A DNA stretch of 64,000 nt from Monodelphis domestica (lineage: Eukaryota; Chordata; Mammalia; Didelphimorphia; Didelphidae), in assembly GCF_027887165.1 (NCBI RefSeq), contig NC_077234.1, forward strand, positions 249,701,658 to 249,765,657, in the 5' to 3' direction. Each line of letters opens with the position of its first letter. Position 1 is the stretch's first letter. Made by a program: the position numbers and the translations under genes. Below, one piece after another: positions 36,501-46,425 of the stretch. Below the pieces are notes generated by a model that ran no database searches, was not told the origin of the DNA, and worked only from the letters and a program-made list of their open reading frames with translations.

Positions 36501-37340
36501 TTGAATTTGCTTTATATAGTCTATAAATGTGTATATCTATGAATATATGTATATTTCCATTTAAAATCCCAATATAGATATATGTATATTGTATGTATGT
36601 CTACATAGATGCACACTTTCACATAATTGTGGGGGCACTGGAATCAAATCCATCTATCCTACCTCACCTAAATTATATGATAAAATGCCCCACTTTGATT
36701 TGATCGTGGGGGCAACTGAATCAAATCAACCAGTGACTCACCCTAACTTCACCCTAACACCCTAACTAAAAGGTCTTGATCAATTTAGATGCCTATTGAA
36801 CCACTGGGTGAACTGAAGGTAATGCTGCACAGGACAAGAACCTGTACTGGCTGAAGAAACTTGGTCATATTGAATTATGCACAGACAAGCTTACGGGGGA
36901 GAGATCTGGGGTCAAAGAAGCCCTCCTAAGCAGAGAAAAGACAGGAAGAACTACTTGGGAGAGAAATTACTGAGGATAAAAAGAGAAATTACTGAGGATA
37001 AAGGAGGCGAGTGCTTTGGCTTCTACCTCTTCATCTCCCCTCCACCCCAACCCTCCACTTTAACCAGAAGAGGACAGGAAGAATTCTGGAGGTCCACGGG
37101 GCTTCCCATCTTCCTACTGATGACCTAGCAGAGTCCCTGGAAAAGCAGGAACTGAATCCGGAGCCAAGAATAGATCAGACACAGCTTCACAGCTCTACAG
37201 AAGAGTCCAGGAGAAAACGACCCCATATCTAAGAGGAACATGTTGAGGAGTCCAGCCAAGAGACTTGAGGCTCTATGTACTCTCTGACCCAAGCCCACTT
37301 CCCATGAACTCTGTGGGAGAGTGTGGCACAGGATTTTAGA
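36501..37340. other. unassigned DNA with a 22-bp tandem duplication
   Basis: No gene is recognised. AGAGAAATTACTGAGGATAAA occurs twice back to back at about 36958-37002. TGGGGGCA...GAATCAAATC occurs twice (about 36628 and 36707), suggesting an old repeat that I cannot name. Confidence 0.4.
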
Positions 37341-37342
37341 GG

Positions 37343-37575
37343 CAGCTCGGTGACACAGTGGATAGAGCACTGGCTTGGAAGAGGGAAGATTCATCTTTCT
37401 GAGCAAATCTGGCCTCAGACACTTACCGACTATGTGACCCTGGGCAAGTCACTTCATTCTGCCTCATCTATAAAATGAGTTGGAGAAGGTAATACCAAAC
37501 CACCCCAGTATCATCACCAATAAAACCACCAAATGGAATCAAGAGGAGTCTGAAATGATTGAACAGCAAAAAATC
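37343..37575 (+). repeat. SINE with RTE-like tail
   Basis: GGCAGCTCGGTGACACAGTG head, CTATGTGACCCTGGGCAAGT core, and a tail AAAATGAGTTGGAGAAGGTA with AAACCACCCCAGTATCATCA. The tail is the BovB/RTE-like end shared with 2.3 and 24.9 kb. Confidence 0.85.
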
Positions 37576-37818
37576 TATACCACATAGCTCTTACTTTGGA
37601 GTATACTCCCTTAGTAACTGTCTCCTTTTAAAAACTAACTATACTTTGCCACTGACCTATCCTTTATTAATGGATCAAATGTCCCTGTTATTAATCAGTA
37701 TTATATATTAAAGAAATGAACTCATTTTATTTATTAGTTAAAATTTTAGGCACTAAGGCAGAGTTACCAGGAAAGAGAAAAAGAAGTAGAAGATATCAAA
37801 AATCAATTTCATACTTTT

Positions 37819-38018
37819 TTTTAAACCCTCACCTTCTGTCTTGGAAGCAATACTGTGTATTGGTTCCAAGGCAAAAGAATTGGAAGAGCTAGGCAATGCA
37901 GGTTAAGTGACTTGCCCAGGGTCACACAGCTAGGAAGTATCTGAGGCCAGATTTGAACCTAGGACCTCCTGTCTCTAAGCCTGGCTCTCAATCTACTGAG
38001 CCACCTAGCTTCCCCCAA
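37819..38018 (-). repeat. CORE SINE
   Basis: T-run and AAACCCTCACCTTCTGTCTT at the left, CAGGGTCACACAGCTAGGAA core, and GAGCCACCTAGCTTCCCC head at the right. Confidence 0.88.
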
Positions 38019-38109
38019 TTTTATATACTTTAAAATTCTGCTAAAATCTGACTTTCAGAATAAATAAAATCTGCCTGTATGAATATCCCAGAGGGCACCT
38101 AAAAATCAA

Positions 38110-38290
38110 TAATAATGGGAACTTCTATAGTATAAGACTTACAAAACATTTTACATTATCTTATTTGATCTTCAAAACAGTCTGTGAGATATTTGGAATT
38201 ACTTCTCATTTTACAGATCATCTAACTGAGGCTCAAAGAGTTGTCCATAGTCACACTCCTTGTAAGTGGCAGAGTTAAGGCACTTTTTAT
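38110..38290 (-). repeat. MIR-like SINE
   Basis: TTTGATCTTCAAAACAGTCT, CATTTTACAGATCATCTAAC and TAGTCACACTCCTTGTAAGT follow the reverse MIR order. Confidence 0.7.
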
Positions 38291-38329
38291 TACATCATAC
38301 TGGAAGATCTTTTTTTTTTTTAATATATT

Positions 38330-38413
38330 GTTGCTAGAAGTTGTTCATGCCTGGTTTCCAGAGAGGATCAATGATATCAGAGGATGATGTCTTGACTTGC
38401 TAGTGAATTGGTT
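38330..38413 (-). repeat. unassigned retroposon copy 2, left piece
   Basis: Matches the start of copy 1 at 19283 (TTGCTAGAAGTTGTTCATGC, GATGTCTTGACTTGCTAGTG). On the minus strand this is the 3' end, with an AAC-rich tail followed by A-rich DNA. The element resumes at 40298 after an L1 insertion. Confidence 0.75.
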
Positions 38414-40297
38414 TTATTCTATTTTTATTTTATTTAATTAATTAATCTAGAATATTTTTCCATGGTTACAAGATTCTGATTCTTTCCCTCCTCTATCCCC
38501 ACTTCCCTCCCATAGCCGACTCACAATTCCACTGGGTTTTTCATGTATCATTGATCAAGACCTATTTCCATATTATTGATATTTGCATTAGTGAGCAATC
38601 CCCATCAACCCATGTGATCAAGGAGTTGTTTTTCTTCTGTGTTTCTACTCCCACAGTTCTTTCTCTGGGTGTGGATAGCATTCTTTCTCATAGGTCTCTC
38701 AGAATTGTCCTGGATCATTGCATTGCTGCTAGTAGAGAAGTCAGTCACATTACATTGTGCTACAATGTATCAGTGTCTGTGTACAATGTTCTCCTGGTTC
38801 TCCTCCTCTCACTCTGCATCACTTCCTGGAGGTTGTTCCAGTCTCCATGGAATTCCTCCACTTTGTTATTCCTTTGAGCACAATAGTATTCCATCACCAA
38901 CATGTACCACAATGTGTTCAGCCATTCCCCAATTGATGGGCATCCCCTCGTTTTCCAATTTTTTGCCACCACAAAGAGTGCAGCTATGAATATTCTTGTA
39001 CATGTCTTTTTCCTTATTATCTCTTTGGGGTACAGACCCAGCAGTGCTATGGCTGGATCAAAGGGCAGACATTCTTTTATCGCCCTTTGGGCATAGTTCC
39101 AAATTGCCCTCCAGAATGGTTGGATCAATTCACAACCCCACCAGCAATGAATTAATGTCCCTACTTTGCCATGTAAAGATTAAAATTTAGGGGAGAGGGG
39201 GAGACTGAGGCAGGTAGAAATTAGTTTCTCTCTGCAAGGAATATATATTTTTTAGAGGTTTATTAAAGGTTAAAGATTAAGAATATACAAGTAAGAAACA
39301 TGTGCCTAGGCCAGAGGCCTAGACAAAATAACCTCACATCATGGAAGAGACGCCTCTGCTCCAAAAACGGAAGTCCAAAAGGGCCGAGCCCTTCAAAAGC
39401 CTTTGCTTAAATATCTTCTCGATCTCGGCCCAGGTGAGATTACAAGGCATTCTGGGGAAGTGGAGCAAAGGCTCATGGGGATTGTAGTCCTGTATTCGAG
39501 TCTATTTTTTACAGCCACATCCCCTCCAGCATTCATTACTTTCCATAGCTGTCATGTTAGCCAATCTGCTAGGTGTGAGGTGATACCTCAGAGTTGTTTT
39601 ATTTGCATCTCTCTCATTATAAGAGATTTTGAACATTTTTTCATGTGATTATAATAGTTTTGATTTCTTTAACTGAAAATTGCCTATGCATTTTCCTTCA
39701 ATTGGAGAATGACTTGGTTTTTTTGTACAATTGATTTAGCTCTTTATAAATTCAAGTAATTCGACCTTTGTCAGAGGTTTTTGTTATGAAGATTTTTTTT
39801 CCCCAATTAGTTGCTTCCCTTCTAATTTTGGTTGTATTGGCCTTGTTTGTACAAAAACTTTTTAAATTTAATGTAATTAAAATTATTTATTTTACATTTT
39901 GTAATTTTTTCTAACTCTTGCTTGGTCTTAAAATCTTTCCTTTCCTAAAGATCTGACATGTATACTATTCTGGATTCGCCTAATTTACTTATAGTTTCCT
40001 TCTTTATGTTCAAGTCATTCACCCATTCTGAGTTTATCTTGGTGTAGGGAGTGCGATATTGATCCAAACCTATTCTTTCCCACACTGTCCTCCAATTTTC
40101 CAGCAGTTTTTATCAAATAGTGGATTTTTGTCCCCAAAACTGGGATCTTTGGGCTTATCATAGACTGTCTTGCTGAGGGCTCTTGCCCCCAGTCTATTCC
40201 ACTGATCCTCCTTTCTGTCTCTTAGCCAGTACCAAACTGTTTTGATTACTGCTGCTTTATAATATAGTTTGAGACCTGAGACTGCAAGGCCCCCTTC
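38414..40297 (-). mobile_element. 5'-truncated L1 inserted in the retroposon (interrupted by an LTR)
   Basis: Reverse-oriented L1 bounded by a perfect 14-bp target duplication CTAGTGAATTGGTT (38400-38413 and 40298-40311). From the left it has a T-rich tail, the 3' UTR, then the ORF2 C-terminus on the minus strand (FWRAIWNYAQRAIKECLPFD, KKTCTRIFIAALFVVAKNW, EEFHGDWNNLQEVMQSER). Upstream ORF2 runs to its 5' break at the [15 protein letters not shown] segment. The frame at 38760-39128 (122 codons) is the longest intact ORF2 stretch in the window, so this is a relatively young copy. It is split by a solo LTR at 39172-39513. Confidence 0.95.
39172..39513 (-). mobile_element. solo ERV LTR inside the L1
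   Basis: 342 bp, TGTAAAG at the left to TTTTTTACA at the right, with a 4-bp target duplication GCCA (39168-39171 and 39514-39517). Removing it restores the L1 sequence CTACTTTGCCACATCCCC. On the minus strand it carries an AATAAA-type signal near its 3' end. It is the same family as 44283-44641, in the opposite orientation. Solo LTR, no internal part. Confidence 0.92.
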
Positions 40298-40780
40298 CTA
40301 GTGAATTGGTTATAAATGAGACAGAGTTGCTCTAAGTTGTTAGTCTCACTTCAGCAGCAAGATGGAAGTCAAGACAACTGGCAATGGCTCAGGATGCAGT
40401 GAATGATCATGGCATTTTCCATGCCTGGTCTAGCTTTAAGGGTTCCACAGAGCCTGCTTCAGCACCTTGAGGAACACTGGAACAAATCGTCTTCTCTTCT
40501 GCCCATACCAGAGCAGGCCTTCTCATGCTTGGGGTAGATATCCTCTTAACTCATCAATGGGTTTGAGATCTGTTGGTTATCCTCAACCTAGCTTAGGCCA
40601 TCGGCCAAGATGGTTTCACCAGAGTGTGGCTATTGCACATCCACAATTTCTTGGAACTATAGGGCAGATGAGTAGCCCCAAAAAGGATTGGTGGGTTCAG
40701 GCAAGTCCTCACACCAGAGGTGTAAGTCCTCCATACACCCAGAGGATATCAGCACGTCACTGAAGATGCCCTTTAAGTAA
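40298..40780 (-). repeat. unassigned retroposon copy 2, right piece
   Basis: Continues from 38413 with GAATTGGTTATAAATGAGAC, CAGGATGCAGTGAATGATCA, CCACAGAGCCTGCTTCAGCA and ATGGTTTCACCAGAGTGTGG. It is longer than copy 1. No frame of coding quality is seen. Confidence 0.75.
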
Positions 40781-40949
40781 GAAGGAGTAGTAAAATTCCA
40801 TAGACAGCTGCCTTCCTATGCAATGTGGTAAAGTTACAGGTAAAGAGTATGGGTAGTTAATGAATGAAGGCCATGAGGGTCACTCCGTAAATAATCTCAC
40901 TTAGCAGTAAACTGGGTTTTGTTTTGTTGTTGTTGTTTATTTTGTCTTT

Positions 40950-41112
40950 TTTTTTTTAATAGCCCTTACCTTCTGTCTTAGAATGGACACGAGGTGCCTG
41001 TTCCAAGGCAGAAGAGAGGTAATAGTGAGGCATTTGGGGTGGTGACTTTCCCAGGAAGTGTCTAAGATCAGATTGCCTGGCTTCTGTTCACTGAGCCACC
41101 TAGTTGCCCCTA
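40950..41112 (-). repeat. diverged CORE SINE
   Basis: AGCCCTTACCTTCTGTCTTA at the 3' end and CACTGAGCCACCTAGTTGCC at the head, with a shortened middle. Confidence 0.75.
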
Positions 41113-42232
41113 TCAGCAAGCCTTTTTAAAAGGGAAATAGTAGGGATATAGTAGTCCCAGCAAAGAATCCAAAAAAAATCAACATGGTGCTCATGGAAGA
41201 TGTTCACCTCTCCCTTCCTTCATCTCCCAGGGCAGGTTGGCAATTTTTGGAGAAAACCAGATCTGACAACAATTTGACTAGCTGGCCAACTGTGGAACAA
41301 AGAGGGGATATGGACTTTGCCAATCCAACTAGCATGTCCTACCTTAAAAGGTGCAGGGAGGTCTTTTCTATTTTGACTTTGTAAATTGTCACATAGAGGA
41401 TGGATGGACTTCATCAAAACTGGTTATAATTATATAACAACTTTTAGAAAATTTAATGAGCTAAATATCTCAAATTGATTTTAAGGGGTCTTTAGACATG
41501 ATTTTTAGACTTTTTCAACAACTGATCATTTTGCCTGCCTCTAACAAGAGATAAGGTCCATTTTAGTACTTGAAATAAAGTACAGTTATAATCCCCACCT
41601 CCCGATGGGACATCACAGTCTCATTCCAAAGGAGCTGGGAAGTTAATCCCAGGGCATGGTACCCCTGGATAGCTCCCAAAAAGGGAACATCTCTCATTTA
41701 TAACTCTTCAGCTCACTTGACTTCCACCAGAACAATCTAGATTTCTTGGTGATGTTCTAGACCCAAATAAGTTTTACTTTGCTTAAAAATGTATTTGCCA
41801 AGGTTGAAAGATTTGCTACATATGTAAAAATTGTGACAAATATCCATCAATTCAAAGGTTGTTTTTATTTTCATACAGCAACTTATATGAAATATGATAA
41901 TAGGTTTGTTTGCTATTGTAATTAACTGGGCTGTTGTGAATTTGGGGGATTTGGGTACTTTTTGAATGTGCATTACCTGTTGTACTACTGTTCTATATGA
42001 AAAACTGTTACTTTGTAAAAATCATTTGCTTGTACTCACAGTGGATCATGGCCAGGTATGAAGAGGAAATGGATCTCATTTTTGGTGAGAAACCTTTGTA
42101 TTCTACATTTCCTTTGTTGACACAGTGTATCAATGATTATAAGCTATATATTTTTATTTTTAAAACTTTTATTATTATATTTTTCTTGCATGTGCAAAGT
42201 ACTATTTAAGTTTTATTTTTTCTCTCTTTTTA
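41113..42232. other. unassigned AT-rich DNA
   Basis: About 1.1 kb without a recognised gene or repeat. It may belong with the unassigned DNA at 43226-44282, since both flank later insertions, but I cannot show homology. Confidence 0.4.
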
Positions 42233-42839
42233 TGTAGCTCTCTCAGAGGGGAGAGAAGCCACAAGGTAGGAAGATAGAGACAGGATAGAAGTTTTCGATA
42301 CCACGAGGGGGATGACAGAGTCAAATTAGAGATATGAGGTGGTCAGAATGAGTCTTTATTAATTATCAATGAGCCACAGCCAAGCTCTGATCAAAGGACC
42401 ATTCCGAAGGCTTTTACCAGTCCAAAGATCCATATTTAATACCACACAGGTCAGAGAGATGAATAGAGAAAGATTAGAGATGGAGCTTGGCCAGAGGCCA
42501 AGCTCCTGCAAGGACAGCCATCAGCTAGCCTGAAAGAGAAGAGAGAGAGCGAGGTGGAGCTTGCTGGGCTAAATATAGTTTTTGATATGCAAATATACAC
42601 AGTACATAGGGATGATTCTCATTGGTTAATGACAAGGCATAGGTGTGGTTTCTCTTAACCAGGGGAGAACAAAGAAACCTGTTCTCCCGCCTAACCTGGG
42701 AGAAACTGGGGTCAAGGGTCAGAGGCCTTCCCAGCCATGAGCAATACTGAGCATGCTCAAGACTGAGCATGCTCTCTTTTAAGGCAATCTGCACATACCA
42801 ACCATTCCCCTTGCCCATAGCTAGGGGTGGACTGCTACA
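42233..42839 (-). mobile_element. solo ERV LTR, 607 bp
   Basis: Ends TGTAG and CTACA, a 5-bp perfect inverted pair, with a 5-bp target duplication TTTTA (42228-42232 and 42840-42844). On the minus strand AATAAAGAC (about 42354-42362) is the likely poly(A) signal, giving minus orientation. It contains internal short repeats (GAGCATGCTC near 42751-42774). No internal retroviral sequence. Confidence 0.9.
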
Positions 42840-42879
42840 TTTTATATTTGAAGAACATGTCACAGTATTAAGATTTCTT

Positions 42880-43215
42880 GGCTTTACAATGTCCCAGAAC
42901 AACCTGCAGGGATCTACGGAAAAATAAAAAAAACTATCCTCAAGCAGAGGACAAACTGAGGGAGTAAAAACACTGAGGAAAAGTAACTGCTTGACTACAG
43001 AGGTTGAGGGGACATGATCGAGGAGAGATGCTAAATGAGCGCCCTAATGCAAATACCCACAACAAGGAAATTAGTTCAGAGCAAGGACACATGTGATACC
43101 CAGACAAAACACACGTCGGCTAGGGAAGGGGTGGGGGGGGGTGGGGGGAGGAAAAGAAAATGATCTGTTTCCAATGAACAATGTATGAAAATGACCAAAT
43201 AAAATGTTTAAAAAA
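42880..43215 (+). mobile_element. L1 3'-UTR insertion, strongly 5'-truncated
   Basis: 3'-UTR words are AACCTGCAGGGATCTACGG, AACTGCTTGACTACAGAGGT, GGGGACATGATCGAGGAGAG and ATGACCAAATAAAATG, with an A-tail. It is flanked by a 10-bp target duplication AAGATTTCTT (42870-42879 and 43216-43225). It closely matches the 17.3-17.6-kb L1 end, so the copy is young. Confidence 0.92.
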
Positions 43216-43225
43216 AAGATTTCTT

Positions 43226-44282
43226 TACCTTTTTTTGATTTTGCAGTAATACAAGTTTAGAATACATTTGCTATGTCAATGCATACCCAAAAAGCTTTAG
43301 ACTATAAAAAAAATTATGCCATTAATTGTTTTAAAAAATTTATGGGACTTTGCTTAATGATTCTGTCTGATTTCAGGACAAGAGAATACAGAAAGAGCCA
43401 TTACACAGTGCCAAAAAAGCACAAAGCTAAACTGCATAGTCCCAATCGAGCACAAGGTCAAAAAGACCAACCAATCCTGGTGGGATTGATGTAATTTTGA
43501 GCCAAGACAAGAGGACTTGATCATGTTTGGGGTTCGAGATTGTGGCTATTTAACATGTGTTAAAGGCAAGTCTTCCTTGTCCTACATTCTACCAAGTATC
43601 TCAAATTTGGCTCCTATCTGGCTCCTAAAATTTAGTCCCTTTTCTGTCTTTCTGTAAGTATTTAACTTTTACTTTTAAATTTAACTTTTTAACAACTTTC
43701 TGTAGTCCTGACTACTGATTGGGTAAATGCTTAATTGCTAATATCATCTTAATTGGGCCCTGATTCAAGGACCTGTTATAGATTTTTTTTTCCCTTTACT
43801 TAGCATTTTTACACATCTTAATTGGGCCCTGATTCAAGGACCTGTTAATAGATTTTTTTTTCCCTTTACTTAGCATTTTTACACATAAGACTTTGATAGT
43901 CTATATTTCATCCAGAAATTATCTTTTTACTTGGATTTTTTTTGTTTTTGTTTTAATTCTCTTGCCAATTGATTCATATACATCATAACTCAGCCACCCA
44001 TCCCTGAGTGATCCCTGTGTTTTTCAATCACCTCTTCAGGGGGGTATATATAAATATTATTTTAAATTGCAACACTTAAATTCCTTTTGAGAGTAATTTT
44101 AGGTTAAGAAACATGCTACCTCTCCAAATCCAGAAAATGAACTGTTTGGAGAAGACATCATGAAGATGCCTCCACAGACCAGTGAACTTTGGGAAGTGAT
44201 GATTTGAACTGCATTTGTTTTGTATGTATACTCTTATGCCGAAGGGGACTGCACCCTAACTGGCTTTTTGTCAATGTGCTTA
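43226..44282. other. unassigned AT-rich DNA
   Basis: No gene or named repeat. It contains the recent tandem duplication at 43745-43884. Confidence 0.4.
43745..43884. repeat. tandem duplication, ~69-bp unit x2
   Basis: The unit begins CATCTTAATTGGGCCCTGAT. The second copy starts at 43814 and differs by one inserted base (GTTAATAG versus GTTATAG). Near-identity implies a recent event or an assembly slip. Confidence 0.95.
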
Positions 44283-44641
44283 TGTAAAAAATACTCGAAT
44301 ACAGGACTACAATCCCCACGAGCCTTTGCTCCACTTCCCCAGAATGCCTTGTAATCTCACCTGGGCCAAGATTGAGAAGGTATTTAAGCTGATTCAAAGG
44401 CTTTTGAGGGGTCTCTTGGCTCTTGGACTTCCGTTTTGGGGCAGGTGTGGTTTTCTCATAATGTAGGTAAGGTTGTGTCTAGGCCACTCTATGGCCTGGA
44501 CACGTGTTTCTTATCCTGCATTTTCTTTAATCCTTAATCTTCAATAAACCTCTAAAAAATATAATACTCCTTGCAGAGAGAAACTAATTTCTGCCTCAGA
44601 TGCCTCAGTCTCCCTGTCTCCCCTAAATTTTAACTGTTACA
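44283..44641 (+). mobile_element. solo ERV LTR, same family as 39172-39513
   Basis: TGTAAAAAATAC at the start and TAACTGTTACA at the end. AATAAACCTC (about 44544-44553) is the poly(A) signal. Possible 4-bp target duplication CTTA/ATTA with one mismatch. The family is shared with the LTR at 39.2 kb, which lies in the opposite orientation. No internal part. Confidence 0.82.
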
Positions 44642-44713
44642 ATTAGCAATTATTGGTTTTGTTCTCTTTTCCTCTTATGCTAAAATTATTGTAATTTCAA
44701 AGTTGGTATGTTT

Positions 44714-44850
44714 TGTAAACCTTAAAATTTCTTAGACTTATAAATGTTGGAAATTTCACCATTGGGAAATTTCATACTTGAAAAATTTCCTACTGATAGT
44801 CTATTGGAATGTGAATCCCCCTTTGGCATGGAAGGGTTTTAAGAGTTAGG
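44714..44850 (+). mobile_element. LTR 5' fragment, family of 49654-50597
   Basis: TGTAAACCTTAAAATTTC, TATAAATGTTGGAAATTTCA and GATAGTCTATTGGAATG match the reverse complement of 50500-50597. Similarity is lost after about 44850, so only the LTR start is present. Confidence 0.75.
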
Positions 44851-44924
44851 GATGGTTGAGAACCCATTTACGCACTGAAGGTCTCATTACTAACACTTTG
44901 GACTTCACTTCTCTTAAGTTGCCT

Positions 44925-45165
44925 ATGAGGCAGCATCATGAGACTGTAGAGTTAGTTAGCCCTCATGCTGTTCTCAGGAGAAATGAGTATAAATCTCAGC
45001 TGTGAAATTTGGTACCTAAGTTACCAATAACCTTCTCTGCAAGCCTTTTCAACTCAGATTTTAAACTGCCTCATCAGTAAAACGGGGAATAACAATACTT
45101 GGAAAGTCTACCTCAAAGAATTGTTTTGTACATTCCAACCTATTAAACATCAGTAGTTGTACTGA
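44925..45165 (+). repeat. MIR-like SINE
   Basis: CAGCATCATGAGACTGTAGA, TAAATCTCAGCTGTGAAATT and GCCTCATCAGTAAAACGGGG follow MIR order. Confidence 0.55.
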
Positions 45166-45534
45166 ATTTGATGGGTGACCAACCACATTTGTCTTTAGGA
45201 CAGCCTAGGAGATAAGAAGTCATCTATAGATAATAAAGGCAGAACTTTGGAACAAAGAATTGAGGGGGAGGGTAATGTCTCTAATCCACTCAAATTGGAG
45301 ATACACGCACATAGACCCATACAACCTTCCCACCCTTCCTCCACACTCAGCCCCATTCATTGTCACAGAGGATCTAGTAGTTCTTGGATCTAAGTAAAAA
45401 TTATGGACTCTCAGATCTACATAGCTCTTTAGTTTTTTGGCAACCCAATCCTTTCTCCCATGGATCTGAGAGCCTAAGATTCCCATAAAGTGATTTCTTC
45501 AGTCATCTAAACAGAAATCTGTTTTGCCCTCTTT

Positions 45535-45715
45535 TTAAAAATCCTCATTTTCTGTCTTAGTAACAACTCTTAAGAGAGAAGGACAAGGGGTAGGAAAATA
45601 GGGGAAAGTAACTTACCCAGGGTCCCACAGCTCGGAAGTGTCTGAGGCCTGACTAGAACCCAGGTCCTCTGGATTCCACTTCTGGTGCAATATCCACTCA
45701 AGGTTGACTTCTGTT
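45535..45715 (-). repeat. diverged CORE SINE
   Basis: AATCCTCATTTTCTGTCTTA 3' end and CAGGGTCCCACAGCTCGGAA core. Confidence 0.75.
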
Positions 45716-45796
45716 CTCTTTTTTTTTTCAGTGTGATTGATTATAAAAAGGTAAAGATTTCTTAGTTAAAACCAATTTTTCCTTACTTTTTTTTTT

Positions 45797-45940
45797 AAAC
45801 CCTCACCTTCCATCTTGGAATCAATACTGTGTATTGGTTCCAAGGCAGAAGAGTGGTAAGGACTAGGCAATGGGGGTCAAGTGACTGCCTAGGGTCACAC
45901 AGCTGGGAAGTGTCTGAGGCCAGATTTGAACCCAGGACCT
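45797..45940 (-). repeat. CORE SINE with perfect 16-bp target duplication
   Basis: Body AAACCCTCACCTTCCATCTT to GAACCCAGGACCT, 5'-truncated (no head). CCTTACTTTTTTTTTT is present at 45781-45796 and 45941-45956, identical including the T-run length. Confidence 0.92.
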
Positions 45941-46339
45941 CCTTACTTTTTTTTTTATTTCAGATCTGCAATTTGCTCCATTTTCACTTTGTCAAAATTA
46001 TCTATATAGATTTATACACATTTTTAAAATTGTTATCCATCTAGTAAATCACACAATTTAGCAAATAATTTTTGGTCTTGCCAAGTAAGTATATTCCTAA
46101 CTAATTGTGTATATAACTTACTTAACAGATGACTAGCCAGTAGTTTCTAGCCTTCTCTGAAATCTGAGAATATTATTTGAGAAACTACAATGGTATACTT
46201 GCAAGTTCATTGTAGAGTATATTAATGTTCCTACTTATAATCTGAGAAAACTGATGGTACCTTCCTTATCAAAGCAACAGGCTCAAATGATAGATAGGGA
46301 TTTCTAAGATATCCTTGACCTCTATCGACCTGTACCCCA

Positions 46340-46425
46340 GATGAGGTACTGAGGTCAGTCAGTAAACATTTATTAAGTGCCTACTGGATGTGCCAGGCCG
46401 TGTACCAAGGGTTGAGCAATACATG
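46340..46425 (-). repeat. L2/MIR-type tail fragment
   Basis: CAGTAAACATTTATTAAGTG, CCTACTGGATGTGCCAGGCC is the reverse of the L2 3' end. Confidence 0.55.

Noticed and set aside
38760-39128. 122-codon minus-strand frame with conserved-looking protein
   Set aside because: This is the L1 ORF2 C-terminus, repeated at 17.0, 32.2 and 57.4 kb, and not a host gene.
39403-44397. Two similar short proteins (39403-39648 plus strand, 44158-44397 minus strand)
   Set aside because: They are shadow frames through two copies of the same solo LTR.
41113-44641. A complete or internal-bearing endogenous retrovirus between the LTRs at 42.2 and 44.3 kb
   Set aside because: The LTRs belong to different families and orientations, each with its own target-site pattern. 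No gag, pol or env reading is recognisable between them.
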